Origin: Diprion similis
Lineage: Eukaryota; Arthropoda; Insecta; Hymenoptera; Diprionidae
DNA: 64,000 bases
Reading direction: 5' to 3'
Assembly (NCBI RefSeq): GCF_021155765.1
Contig: NC_060110.1
Location: forward strand, 18,746,001-18,810,000
The notes under the pieces were generated by a model, which did no database searches, was not told where the DNA came from, and was given only the letters and a program-made list of their open reading frames with translations. Positions 1 through 13,100 of this stretch are shown one piece after another. How positions within the stretch are numbered: the first letter of the stretch is position 1; each line of letters opens with the position of its first letter. A program made the translations under genes and the position numbers.

Positions 1-79
1 ACAAAAAAAGGTCTTGAATCAAGCTCCAATTAAGTACTGCGTTTGAGAAAAGAATTTTTCTTAATCACTTTAATTCCAG

Positions 80-1160
80 GCAGAAGTGATGGAAATTGAG
101 CACAGCTCGATTATAAAATCAGAGGAAATTTGGGAAGGTCATCCCGTAGGTCCGCAACCCTTCGCAGCTCTAGCATTTTCTCAAACTCCTGCTTGGTATG
201 AACTCGTGATGCTACATCTGCAATTAGCTAATGTCTTGCACATGATGGCTTACTTTAATCTGAAAGTACAAAAGCCGTTGAATATTCTTTTCGACTCTGT
301 GGTGGGTATTTATAAAAACCGGCTAGGTACAGAAACATCTGGACAACGATACTTTTACATGCACGGAATTTCTCATTTTTACAGTCGCATCCATATTTTT
401 TCCAAGACATCACCAACAAAGCACAGCTGATGTGGTTTCGAGATGAGAAACGTGATAATGCGAGAACGGAGTTCCTTTGTCGTGTAATCACTGCTACTAT
501 GGACTCGATTCATCAAGAAACGACTGAAGAAAACAACTTTAGCTCAACGCAAGCTATTACCTGGATGAGCAAGTGTCAAACACTAGCTTCTATATGGAAA
601 ATAAATAACGACGAGCTGAGGATTCACCAAGTTACTCAATTATATACTAACGGATTTGACCGATTGGCTGAAGAGGTGAGAACTGAGAACTAAACTAGTC
701 ACACAAAATTTTCAAGCTTACACGGCTGTTTATAATTACATAATTAAATATTAGGTCCTCATGGCAGTAAATGACACAGAAGGACTTGCAGCTAATTTGT
801 TACCTATAGCTGGAAGAAGAATGATGGCTCACCTATCCAAAACGCCAGATCTTCTAGAAGAAGTATCAAGAATAAGCCCTACGCTAACTACATATCTCGA
901 GGGCTTGGTAAGTTGAATCAATAACATACATTATGTTTATTATATTGTAACATGAAGACGTCTCATTGAAGCAAACCAAATGAACATGTTCAATTGCTCT
1001 GTTTTAGTCTAATCCAAGCACAGCATATACAAGTTGTTCAAATAGCGATACTATAGAACTTATTCAAAGGGTTTCGAGGACTTTACCTGAAGCACATCCC
1101 GATTATCACTTCGCGCAATTGATGCTTGATGCTACGTTTATTTATGAAGGTAAAACGTGA
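80..1160 (+). CDS. RAB3GAP2: RAB3GAP2-like protein (Rab3 GAP regulatory subunit), C-terminal end, partial
   Basis: This is the 3' end of a gene that enters from the left edge; 272 codons in four exons are visible: 80-301, 385-675, 755-907 and 1008-1160. All three introns (302-384, 676-754, 908-1007) are phase 0 with GT/AG borders, and removing them gives one open frame. The peptide is helical and resembles the C-terminal region of the non-catalytic Rab3 GTPase-activating subunit, for example WYELVMLHLQLANVLHMMAY followed by FNLKVQKPLNILFDSV. In animals this subunit pairs with RAB3GAP1 and regulates Rab3 and Rab18 in exocytosis and ER membrane dynamics. The stop at 1158-1160 is followed 22 nt later by AATAAA, so this is taken as the true end; a splice donor at 1150 (GGTAAAAC) is the alternative. 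The family assignment is from recalled similarity and is moderately secure; the exon structure is strong. Confidence 0.72.
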
Positions 1161-1182
1161 TGAGCCAGTCTGTACTTCTGTT

Positions 1183-1188
1183 AATAAA
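1183..1188 (+). terminator. Polyadenylation signal AATAAA of the RAB3GAP2-like gene
   Basis: A canonical AATAAA lies 22 nt after the stop codon at 1158-1160. It implies a very short 3' UTR and supports ending the gene here. Confidence 0.55.
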
Positions 1189-3165
1189 GTATTAAAACTA
1201 CAGGCGTAAGCGCAGATTCAAAAACGGTAGAAAATGTCACATTTTTTGCATGATTCTGTTGATCGTGAATTGTAAGTGATTCGTAAAATGAAATCAGTAG
1301 ATTTTCTCAAAGCTGTCTTCACAATTCAGCGAGGTACACAAATTTGAGATGTTACAGATATCATTCGATCAGTAAAACATTCCTTGAAAACTGAAAAATT
1401 ATCTAAATCTTAGTGAAGGTATGCATGACTAAAAATTTTAGCTTATATTACTAATTCGTAAAGAGTTTCAAGATCACGGAATGCATAATGAATAAAAGTT
1501 TTCACTTGTTACTATTATTTGAATTGTAATATTATGCACTTTACATACCCGTTTAGAAACAGTGGACGCAAACTGTCCAATAAATACCATACGGCAAAGC
1601 CAAAATATCACAACGGGTAATTTTTTCCGTCAATTATATTGATCAATCAACTTTTTGATTCGAATTGGAAGTAGCATTACTTACTTTATTGTTGAGCATT
1701 TTAAATGACTATTTTTAACATATTCGTCATCAATCGTTAATTACATCTAGATAGGTAATTCAATAATTGTTTTCATATAATGATGTTAAATAAAATTATA
1801 TTGATCACTAAATAACACGTTAGCTATGTGAATTTATCATGTACCACCTATTATTGTAAATATTATTGTCTTACTTGTATTTAAATAATGATGCCAGTAA
1901 CGTGTAATGTGTATGACTTTTTACAAAATACAAAAAATCTGAATATATTCCTTACTCGACTTTTCGGAAATTTTGCATAACCACCCCAATTAGCCATGCA
2001 TACAAGAACTCATATATTGGGTTGCCTCCGTGTTCTGTTATCATATTCATTTTCGCGTACCATCACTGTACAATAAATATTTCCCTCCGCAGTGCTTTGC
2101 AGGTGTAACAGTTTTTATTTTCATTCTGTGTCTTACTTTATTACGGGATGTTAATTGATCGAATTCCTCATTCTACTAAAAAATATTATTTGCCGCCACA
2201 TTTCCAACTCAGATTCCGGGTACCATATTTTACAATGAAAAATATGACGAAAATTTTCAACGTTTATTTTTACATATGTTTGTCTTCCACATATTCTTTC
2301 TTTAGTACTTAACTTAACGATTTAAGACTACTAGTCTATACAAATAGGAATCATTGACCAGGTAAAGAATATTTACTAGTTGGTAATTTGAAGTAATCCA
2401 ATAAAAGTAAGAGAATCTTCACTAAAAGTCCGTCATGTCTACTTGAAAATTCTTATGGTTCAAATTTTTCATTCTCTTTAAAACTATTTCGAGATTTTTG
2501 GACTTTTAAGTACTATACTGTACAGCTTCCAAGAGTTATAAATAAAATAGCATAAGCAAGGCATACTCTCACACATTCTCGGCATTCGTGCATGTATAAT
2601 TAAATACTAAATAATATCCAAACCTGAGAGACATCAGAGATGTATACACCAGAGGTATCACTTATACAAAATAACTTCTGTGGTCGATACATTTCAATTT
2701 TTTACCCCTGCAATCCCGATGTCTGAATTTCCAAAACGGAAATCTAAAACAGGAATAGAATAACTCTCGCTATAAGATTATCGGTGTTTTCTTCCTCAGA
2801 ATACTTATAACAACACGGGGTATTGATATGTACTTAGAATTATATCTTCGACTATTTCCGATTCATTTGCCAGATATTATTATTAGATATTATTAGAACT
2901 GCGAAACATTATCGCATGGCAAGTATTTTTTTTACCTTCCTTTGAAAAATGCAATATTGTTCTTGATTTTTCAGAACCCAGCTGATAGGTTCAACTCTGC
3001 TGCTTAAGTCGTTCATGCAGTGATCTTATTGTGTTCGACGATTTTTTCATTCAACAATTTTTTTCAAAGTGTGTTATTTTCAGAACAACTCGAAGTATAT
3101 AAATATGAAATGAATTATTCCAGTCATTTTTCCCATCACCCTGATTTTACATCTCTTGCTTAAAG
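1189..3165. other. Gene-free AT-rich stretch, includes acylphosphatase 3' UTR
   Basis: No exon, RNA gene or repeat was recognised here. The right part must hold the 3' UTR of the minus-strand acylphosphatase that stops at 3166. Homopolymer and AT-rich text predominates. Confidence 0.5.
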
Positions 3166-6100
3166 TTAGAACCGAATCACGAAGCCCTGAAATTGCGGCC
3201 GTGCCACATTCTCCCAGTTTGTGAATTCGCAATGATGAATTTCACTCCCAGGACTGCCCACCGTCGACAACCACTCCGCCCTGATAAAAAGAGAGAAAAT
3301 GTATTTTCCTTAGTACTCATCAGTAGAATCGATAATCAGACAGGTTTTTCATAATCTCTGAAAAAAATCGAACCTTGTTAAAAAAAAAATAAATAAATCA
3401 ATAAATAAAAATAAAAATCTTTCGGTATGTTACACAATCGTTCTCTTTAATTGTTTCACTTATCTGGGCTGATACTATAATTAAGCGTGAGCCTTCAGCG
3501 TATGTGTCAATCAAGATTTGTTTTCTATTGCGTGTCCAGTGTTGTAAGTCTCCATCGTACGCTATTGGTGCGGTCATTTTCACACCACGAATTTATTTTA
3601 ATTAAAAATCTTTCCGAGGCATCGTCGCCGCCATGTCATTTGGCAAATTTCCAATGACGCACGTGCCAAACATTTTTCCTATTAGCAACGTAACGTTTCG
3701 CTACAAAGTACCGAGAATAACAGCTATTAACACAAAATATCGCCACTCCAGTTCACTGTGAATTTTAAATGGCAAGAAAATTATTCACGCTCCCAATGCT
3801 TGCATGAATGCATCAATGGTTTAAAAAATATTGCAATATTTGGGCTCGTTTTCCCTAAGAAATATTTGAGGATCAATCATGCGACTTCCTATGATGCGAA
3901 ATTCTATTTCACGTGCATCTTTAACGGTGACATCAATAGGACTAATTCAAATTTTAACTTGACTCAACTGCACGAGCGTTCTCTGATTAATGTTGGTAAT
4001 GACAAAAAGGTCGTGCCAATGAAACTGCACAATGTCGACGCTACCGGATGTCCCAACTGTACGGAAGAAACCTGAACAACAGTTCATTTACTTTTATCAA
4101 GACTTATGCTGCAATTTCAAGCGTTGAAGTCACTCTGATTGAGTCACATGCAAGATTACATGATCACTGCATGAGATCATCGAAAAAATCGGCTAAATAA
4201 AATTCGTAACGATGTTTTTTTTTTCGGTTCTTTTGCTTGTTAAATAAGGTGACTGCAAGCATCGTATTGTTACAGAGATGTGTTCGACTCCTGCAGATTT
4301 GTTACTCTGTTTGTTCTACGCCACTGTAAATGTTTGCTGAACAGCCAATTGGCCGTCGAACCAGTAACCCACCACTACCGCGAACATCTTGGATCTCTTT
4401 CCGATACCCCGACCTCGCATTTATTCCTCTTGCTTCTCTGATATTTATTATTAGCTCCTAATCAGACCGAGTGCAGTTATTTTTACCTCGCTTTGTCGAA
4501 CTAGACGTTTAAAGGCGATCAGCTGTTTTTGAACAACACCTGCAGGGTTATTTAATTTACAAAAATTACTCCATTGTAAATTACTTGTTAGGCATTTATG
4601 TAAAGACAAACAGGAATATTGAGAGAGAATCATTTTTTATAAGTGACGTAGTGATTGTACTCAATTTAATGTAATTAAATCGGGATTGTTGTAGTTTTTG
4701 TAGAAAATTACTGATTGCTAGAAAATTATTTTTTAGGTACTAGACTGCTGGTTCCTTTACTGTTTTACCTTGCATTGGATGATCAGTATCTTTACCCAGA
4801 AAAAACAAAATTAACGAACTCGCAAACAGTTATAAGCTCACTTATAACTGCGGATATTGCCACATCTTCGCATTATATCTAATGTTTGCAAAGTCGCTAG
4901 AAGGGCAAATAAATGCAATTACTTCCGTTTGGGGATAAGCCAGATCTTGATGTATGTTTGCTTTTTCTAATCACAAAACAGACGAATAATGACCTGAGGA
5001 GAAGTTGCCAAAAATAAAGCCAGATACAAATTGCTGCATTACACATTCCCGTATTGTGCGAAGTAATTTTCTGGCTATTTAGGTCTAGATAATTATGTGG
5101 AAATTTTAAAAGATTTCACAAGATCCGGCAAATAATCAAAAGTATTCGACGTAAATAACGGTTCAATTACCAAGACATATCTAGTTTCAAAAGAAATAAT
5201 TTGCACTACGTTCCTCTGCTGTTGCATTAAAGCTGCACTTTAAATTAAGTGTCCGAGAAATGGATTAGTAGAACTAGCTCACACCTAGAAATAACGATCA
5301 GCCTTATACTGAGAAAGTCTGACGAACAGAACCTGACTCAATAAATATCGAGTAATTGTGTTATTCCGCGAAAATTGTATTTCAGAAAAGAATTGCTCAG
5401 TTATGATAAACGGCCGTGTCAATTTTGCAATATTCATCAGTCACTACTGCCCACGCCCACGTTCATCTGCAGATAAAGAAGACGTAACAGGCGCAAAAAT
5501 GCAGAGCAGTAGCTGAATCACGCAATAACTTATGCGTTGGCTTGCTTCCTCAACCTGCCGTCGGACCACATATTGACCAGTTCTACTTGGAGAGAGTTGT
5601 TATCGGCTCGCAACATTCCGGCGAGTGCACATTACGCCGATTCAAACATCACAGAGCTTCGACAACGATCAGAGATGTGCTGGTCTGCTGAGTTCTTTGA
5701 AATTCTAAATGCAATTGTAACGGAAAGTAAAAATTCCCGAGCAGATTTTCGTCGGCCATTTCTTCCGCAGGAGGCATTAGGTACATACGTATTTAACAAC
5801 TTGGTTGTGGATGTAACGTCTTGAAGTAATTTGGTAGTGAGTTGCGCACAGAGGAGGTGGTGATGTATTGGGCTATTACTTTATTAAAGCCAGTCTTCTG
5901 TCTAATGGACCTCGCAATTCATGACTGAGGTCATGCTTAACAGTCAACGAATACAAATGCTTCGGAGACAGTAATTTCGTACGACGGTACTGTGACCTCT
6001 TCATCATTACCTTCTGAGATACGTGTACCCAACACGCTGTACATTCGCAGTTAATTGTCACTTCGCAAGACATTATTGTTGACGAAATATTTAACGTATA

Positions 6101-6797
6101 GGTCTTGCTCCAACGGAATGAGAGGAGAATATCTCAAAAGCCTTTGTATCTACCGATCGACATTTAACCGAATTGTCGGTCCTTACTGTCAAACTTACTT
6201 ATGTATACCGTAAAGTAGATGAGTTTACTTATTTTGTAAGAGAAAATGTTTTGAATTTATGAATCCAGGTTCGAAGGTTCGACGAGGGTAAAACTAATTC
6301 GTGTGAATGTTGATATAGGTGGGCACATGTGGCAAAGACGTAACTTACATTTCATCTACAAGGGCCTTTGGACCTTGCATTTTTCCAAGAATTGTTCCTG
6401 TTTTACTGTTCTTCACCCAGCCGCAAATATTCAGTTGCAAGCATATGTCTCTGACGTATTTGGTGAAGTAAACGCCTGAAACATTGACAAATGGAATCGA
6501 TAATTATTGTCTGCCGTCAAGAATAAACGTGTGCGATATTTCTGTTTGATCAAAATTAACCGTCGACGATGAGAGGATCGTGTGAATACAAACAGCAGTT
6601 GATCGCAATCTTACTTTACGCGCACAGAGAAATATCTGGCACTAATGCTATTACGCAAAGCCTCCGCGTTTCCCCTGCGGATAAAATTTTTCCTTACTTG
6701 GCATTAATCAAGCGATCAACTCACCCTGAACTTTGCCAAAGACCTCGAAGTCTACGGATACGAGAGGCTCGGAGCAGAGTGGGTCATCCGCACCCAT
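3166..6797 (-). CDS. Acyp: Acylphosphatase, 104 aa, three exons, usual catalytic Arg replaced
   Basis: Acylphosphatases hydrolyse the carboxyl-phosphate bond of acyl phosphates in the cytosol. On the minus strand the exons are 6797-6725 (start codon), 6475-6349 and 3280-3166 (stop TAA). Their phases (1, then 2) close exactly, giving 104 aa. The first exon ends in DFEVFGKVQ, the second starts GVYFTKYVRD and holds GWVKN and GTILGKMQGP, and the third holds EWLSTVGSPGSEI and ends in FVIRF; these are the family landmarks in order at the usual length. The conserved Asn of GWVxN is present (N47). The position of the catalytic Arg in the usual GVFFRKxT motif is Thr (T29), with an Arg four residues later (R33), so canonical activity is doubtful. 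Intron 2 is about 3.1 kb. The identification is from recalled family motifs; the altered residue is seen directly. Confidence 0.9.
3281..6348. other. Second intron of the acylphosphatase gene
   Basis: The intron contains two plus-strand open stretches (3758-4075 and 5537-5824) that resemble no known family and lack convincing splice sites or initiation context. A minus-strand stretch near 6035-5940 can be spliced in phase to exon 2 but encodes nothing like the acylphosphatase C-terminus. I see no supported gene here. Confidence 0.45.
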
Positions 6798-9778
6798 TTT
6801 ACCGGTAACTTATCAATTCTCTTTCACCCTGTCTGTATGTTCCCAATTAATTTCTGTGCCCCGTTCTCCCCCTTGGCAAAAGGACTCGCTCTTCTGTCAA
6901 TCGGACGCCACAGATAGTCGGTGGCGAGGAACTGTTTTTGTTTTTTCACACTAAACAAATTTTCCCTTCGGCCAACTCTCGGTGATGAGACTTGCAAACT
7001 GACTCTTGGTACAACAAGGCGTTGCGACGCCTCAAATAGACGTCCATCCCCACTCTCCTGTGGTCAGGGGGCCAGCATGTCATCGGCGATTGATTGAAAA
7101 CTAATTAAACTCAATTCTCTCGGCGAAAATTATGCCCTCGGATATCGGTCTTTGATTTTCCTCATTTTCAAGGGCGACACAACTGCTTAAGCACTTCCCA
7201 ATTTCACGTTCAAACCACAAGGTCTACTTTTTTTGGGATACAAAGGATCACCAAAACGTAGCGCACATCGCCCATGACTTGCTCCTATTTTCACTGAAAT
7301 ATTTTCCACCTTATTTATCCAGAAACGTGAATTCTGCTTCTCGCAAGCTTACCAGATCGTTAAATTTTGCTAACAAGCATCGTCCGAGAATATTATGTGG
7401 GATCTAGTGTCGCGGTAAGGATAGTTTACGTAACAAGCAAAGCTACTCATCACTCACGAGGGGTAGGGAATATTTCTCACCCGACGAGTAATGACGAGAT
7501 TTGTCACAACTCACGTTAATTTTGCCAGCTCATTAAAAGGAAATATGATTATGGGAAACAGAGGGTAAAGTAAAGCAGCGCTACACGTGAGTGGACACTT
7601 GTTTCGTTTTACCACAACGTTTAACGTTGTTCAAAGTAATGAAATGCGGTTACTTGTTGGAAGTAAATGGGATGCGAACAAAAAGGGATAAGTGTTCGAT
7701 GCTCTGTCCTAATTTGAAGGTTCAAAGAAAAGACAAATCGAGGTATGCGGACCGCAGATATGAATTAAAATAAGGTTCATTGATTCACTTGAACCTTGCG
7801 TCGCATCTGTTGCAACAAGTTCGCGAATCAAGCAATTCAATAATAATTAATTATCCTCTGGATTACTGGATTGGTATTGGCTATTAAATATGGGCTAGGA
7901 GGACAGGAGCGCCCATCAGTGAACTAGGTACTTCCGACGGTGGCATTGTCCCGTCATTATCGTAGTTAATTAATAATTATCATGATGACATCACATAATT
8001 GGTGTATGTACAAGAGGAAAAGCGGGATTTACAGGATGCGAGGGAGAAGGTTAAACCGACTTATAATAGTCGTTTATTATAATCTCCCACCATTGTTATT
8101 CAAGGTCCTTTGTCGACCATAAAGTGCATACCTATATCTTGGATAGCCTAAACTACAACGCTCGTTTAGCCCCGCTGTGATGTGGCCTGCAATTTCGGAT
8201 GTGAAATATACTCTTCGCATCCTCAGCGTTCTCTGAAAAATTTAATCAGGATGCGAGCCTATTAGGGGGCGTATAAGTTAATTCTTATCGAGTTCAAGAT
8301 CGACATTTAGCGAGCTTCCTTTTCCTACAAATCGCGACGAGACGATGCTCGTGGAATTTTCTGAATTCGAATCGCGTTACGTACAGGAATGTTGGTGAAA
8401 TATTAATCAGAGTAAACCACACCTTTACAACGTTACAGAATAATTTATTTACATCGTATTAACATTTACTGAGGAAACTATTTTTAATCCATATATTAAA
8501 TTTTCTAATAAATATAAATAATCATTATGCGATATTATATATAACAATTTCACAGTCATTCAAACGGTAATCTCGGTAAGAGTATTCTTTTATACTTCAT
8601 TGTTTTGAATTAAACGGATACCTACTCGGAGTGATGAATAATTTTTTATGAGAAAAATTCACTCCTCTCATTTTTATAATATCCCACCGAGTTCTCAGTA
8701 ATGTATAGTGTATAATGCTGTGATAGCAATAAAGCTTCGGATTCAGAATATTTTATCATCAAATAATATCATAATAAATATACTTGTACATTTCACTTGT
8801 TCGGTGTATTTACAATACTAATATGCCAACAAATTCATACGATTCGAGATGCATATCTTTGAGAAAATCTTTTGGTGAATTTTCACCACTTCAAGTCTCA
8901 CAGCCATTCTCGAATATATGTGGAATTTGTTTCTTTCTTTCGTGTATTTTTTTTCTCTTGACTGCACGCGGCACAAAAAGCTACGAAATTTGGAAGTAAA
9001 TTCTTTGGCTGGTATTATTAGGAATCAGCGATGAGAATACTGCCGTTCATAGTACTAATTACACGTATTATAGTATATACATATATGTATATTAATTACC
9101 GCTATACGATGGAATTTAACGTAAATTCAATTTTACGATTATCTAGACCGTGATTTATAGCTTCTTATAAATCCGTCTAAATGATAAGATAAACATCCAA
9201 TTTATAAATTGTGTTAAATATTTTATTCATATAGTTTGAACGTAGCACTGTCACTCAAGCACACTTAAATTTAGCTTTGGTACTTTTTAATCGTTATTTA
9301 ATCGAATTTTGTTACACCACGGTTCTTCAACATGCTACCTCAATATTACACCTGTTAGCCATTATCTGTTGTAGCAATTTATACTCTTATTTTCAACCAT
9401 CAATCATTTAAGCGTATAAATAATAACAAGCCGGAAGCCATACTTTAGATCTTCGAGTTTTTGTTATACTGTATATTTTCAACCGTATATATACCACGTA
9501 TATATACTCTTGTCATACCCGCCTCCAATACCTGATAAAGTGTTTTGACGATGCCATGTGATTCGTGATTTTCGAATGAAACGTACGTAACATTAAGTTT
9601 GCATTAGAAAAGAAAATAACGAAATAACAAAAAGAAAATCACCTGACTTGGGCGAGCTCATAATACTATACATCTCATTGACCGACGGTCGTCCCAACAC
9701 TTTGTCTCGTTGCTCGGCCAACATTTTTCACGCAAATGGACCGCTCTTACATTTGAAGGACGCGTTGCTTCGACACTT
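6798..9778. other. Intergenic stretch between acylphosphatase and fuseless
   Basis: The left part holds the acylphosphatase promoter and 5' UTR and the right part presumably the fuseless 3' UTR. A minus-strand AATAAA (TTTATT at 9222-9227) is one possible fuseless polyadenylation signal, about 550 nt after its tentative stop. A short stem at 8215-8223 pairing with 8248-8256 is probably incidental. No gene is recognised. Confidence 0.4.
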
Positions 9779-9868
9779 TCATGCTCGTAATGCTTTGGCC
9801 GGAAGTTCGCGGGCTGATAAACTGGCAGAAAAGTTGGGGGCAGAGATCCGTAGCTGATCAATATAACT
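9779..9868 (-). CDS. Tentative last coding exon of fuseless
   Basis: After the shared exon 10493-10143, which ends in phase 0 at a weak GTCAGC donor, the first downstream acceptor in phase (CTAG before 9868) opens 29 codons and a stop at 9779-9781. This short Ser/Ala/Leu tail matches no family motif known to me. The GC-richer local sequence is open in all three minus frames: a phase-2 reading from a nearby CAG acceptor would give a longer Pro/Arg/His-rich tail. Alternatively exon 10493-10143 is not spliced and reads on to a stop at 10023. The position is plausible but the frame is unresolved. Confidence 0.3.
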   Translation of the reverse strand, partial: SYIDQLRISAPNFSASLSARELPAKALRA

Positions 9869-10142
9869 CTAGACGAGCGACTCGGGATTCTCTGCAGCGA
9901 TTCCCGAATTAGGGGTGTTTATGAGGATCCCATTTTCCTCCTTCCCAGTGCGTTCTCTAATCGTTGCCAAGTCCCTCGAGGCCACAACGAGATTTTGTCT
10001 CCTGGCTGCTTTTTTCTCTCTCTCAATCTGAAACGAGACATGCGTAACTAACCAACGACTGAATGCGACTTGAAATTCGTGTTAACCGAGTCGATGTCTC
10101 ATCCGTTATTCGAATAAATTGTTGTATCATACGTGAGCTGAC

Positions 10143-13100
10143 CTTAAAGAAGAGCCTGAGGTAATGGCACGGGAATACGACGCACTGTCCGCCGTCTTCA
10201 TATCCGTCTATGTAAACACCCCGTACGAGAATGGAGTTGCTGCAGTTAAGGAGAACCAGGAATACAAAGCAGCCGAGGTGCGTTATCCAGCAGGAAAGTT
10301 CGGGATCTTCGGGAAGGAACCAGAGGTCCAAGACATTCCATACTCCTCGCCATACGTTTACTGTCGCCACGAAACTGAGCAGCATGAATATGTCGGCGGC
10401 TATAAGTCGAGGAAGTCCTTTGAGTCGGTCGCAGACGCAACACATTATCGGCTGCAGGGAAAATGTAATCACTACAAAAGTGTAGCCGATCACCTGAAAC
10501 ACACGTGGAACGTGTTACAATTAACGCGTGTAATAATCGGCACTGACATGCTAATTTTTGGTTTTTGAAAATAGACCAAGAGAAAATGTTTGTCCTACAA
10601 AATCATGCGATTCCGGAGATTCAGCAAGCTTCGAGGAAGCTGGCGAATCTCTTCCACGAGCCGAAACCGTGGTCAAGTACAGTGGAGCAAGTTCAATCTA
10701 GCCATCCATAGGATTAATGTCATTAAATTGTGGAGTGCTTGAGGCACTATGTCGGTTGGTTAATCTATTTGAACGTCAACCTCGATTATTTAATCACTAC
10801 TTGCTAAACGCTGCTAAGTATGAACTATGCTGCACTGCGGAAGGCTTTTGTCGCGTCGTGTGGCAACTCGGCAAGTATATTCAGACCGAATCGGAAGATT
10901 TTACGTCATCATGTTATTACATCAGGATTACGCGGATTGACGGTTCGACTGTTTCTGAGAATGCAAATCTTTTCAGTCTTATCTCATCGCTTTGCCTAAC
11001 CGTATAACTACGTCGACGAACTTTAAGAATCGTCGGGAGTCATGCGACTCCAATTGCCAGGTTTGTAGTTCGTGACGTGGGTGGACCTTGTTAGCCTATC
11101 GTTAAAAGTTGGGATTTCCTTTTGGTGTCGCTTTCGCTAATTGACAAGTTGACGGGATGTACCAGATTTTCTCGAGATGTAAGGTCCGGTAACAACGACG
11201 GAACGGTGAGCTTGCGAGACAGGCTCGTTAGACGAAGGTACTCTAATTTTAGACCTCGGGAACTGCATATTGTTCTCTAATAATTTCTGGTTAGTATATA
11301 TCAATAGTTCAATCGGTTGCACTCTGACTTGTAGATATATTATGACTGCCAGTGAACGAACGTTGACTTGTCTTTGAACCTACGCTCACACTCTGTTCAA
11401 GAAATTGAATTGAACATGATTTGATATACATTTCATCGTTTGTGGTGTGATAAACAAGCGCTATTAAAGTGATATACATAAGTACGATACGTAGTTTAGT
11501 CAGACATGTGCCTGACGACAATCATGCAATTGGCGAACATTGAATTATATAATCGAAACATTTGTGGCGTGGCCTAGTCCAAGAGTGCATTTATCACCTT
11601 ACGAACGTCTTGAACTTTCAAAGCTTTATGAAACATGCGCATGTTTTCATTCCAGCTTTCTAAGTACTTTTCCGATTGATTCGCTGAGCATAAATGACAC
11701 CGAAGTTTCGAATAAATTTAATGGAACTCTAATTGTCGCATCCACTGATTCAGTCAAGCTTCTAAAAAAATGTTAAGCAGTATAATATGAAACTCAATTT
11801 AACGGATCAAAGTTCCAGTGGTACAAATATGAAAAATTCTGGATACAATTTATACTCGAAAATGATTTTCAAAGTCCTTTTAATCTTTTCCACTCACTCG
11901 AATCGCGGTTTTTATGCTATCAATTTAATACCTTCGATCAAACAAACTTCGCAAATGCTCAAACAATGATCTATAAACATTTTTTAATCGCTGACGATCA
12001 ATTATCACTTTTATTTGTAGAAAATAATTTAAAAAATTTTAAATCCATTAACCAGATGCAGGCGCAGCCTGAGCTTTTGAACTCATGAGAAACACGCAAA
12101 ACCAGATATAAACGATTTGGAAACCACAAGTATGTGACAGGGTGAGCTATCTGCTATATGGTCAGCCGTAAGTGGTAACGGCTTGGGCCACGTCAGCCAA
12201 CAGTGTAAATACGTCGCACCGTTAGAAGACAGAGGATTATGAAGAATCGCATGTAAAATAATTGCTGGATGATGTATATTGCGAATTGTGATCTCGGGTT
12301 ACATATTTCATTGAAATGCTCATCGCGCGGTGGCGACATCACGTTTAACGACATCACTTTAACACAAGGGGTTATAGTTTTTATACTCATTTAAACCGGA
12401 GGGTACTTATAAACTCAAGAAGTTGCGTGGCCCATACTTATCCAGCTCATTTGCGCTGTTGAGTTCATATTGTGAGTCAAGATATGTACATTGTGTGAAT
12501 TTATCCATCTGTGCCAAAATGCGTCGTACTTAGGAGTTAAAACCTTTTTGGCATAATTTGTTAACTCGGGACTGACTGAATTGTGCATTGAAATTTATGG
12601 GTGTAAGATAGTCGGCTTGAGAATGGTTAGTGAAACAATACAAGGCGCAGATAAGACTCATACGATTAATCGGACTAAAATCAACACGTGATTGTGCAAT
12701 CCTGTAAGATAAAATGTTCATTTTTTAGAGACTATACGGCGAGAGCTAAAACCACTGATTAGCTTTGTGATAACGCAAGTGATAGTTCAACGTTCAGCAT
12801 TGCTTAATTATCACTGTAAAATTGTTCACTCAAATTTGACACTTGCGGATGAATTAACAATCTGAATCCAAAGTTGGGAAAAGATAAAAATCCGTTTAAG
12901 AATTTCCAGCAATCTTATTTTGGCAAATGGTCGTTAACACGAATGAGACAACATCCTTTAGTGCGTAATGAAAATCTTTCTGAGAAAATTTGAACAACAA
13001 AAGCCGAGATATCAACAATCTTACAAAAAACTATGCTATTCAAACATTCAAAATAATTAAAATATAGAGTTTTTCATCCAGTTATAATGTTTTGGGCTTA

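Noticed and set aside
3758..4075. 105-codon plus-strand frame inside the acylphosphatase intron
   Set aside because: No recognisable domain, signal or splice sites; length is possible by chance in AT-rich DNA.
5537..5824. 95-codon plus-strand frame
   Set aside because: No family resemblance and no supporting exon structure.
5938..6036. Minus-strand stretch that can splice in phase to acylphosphatase exon 2 and ends in a stop
   Set aside because: The peptide shows none of the family's C-terminal landmarks, whereas 3280-3166 does (EWLSTVGSPGS, FVIRF).
8215..8256. 9-bp perfect stem with a 24-nt loop
   Set aside because: Too short and isolated to support an RNA gene or regulatory hairpin.
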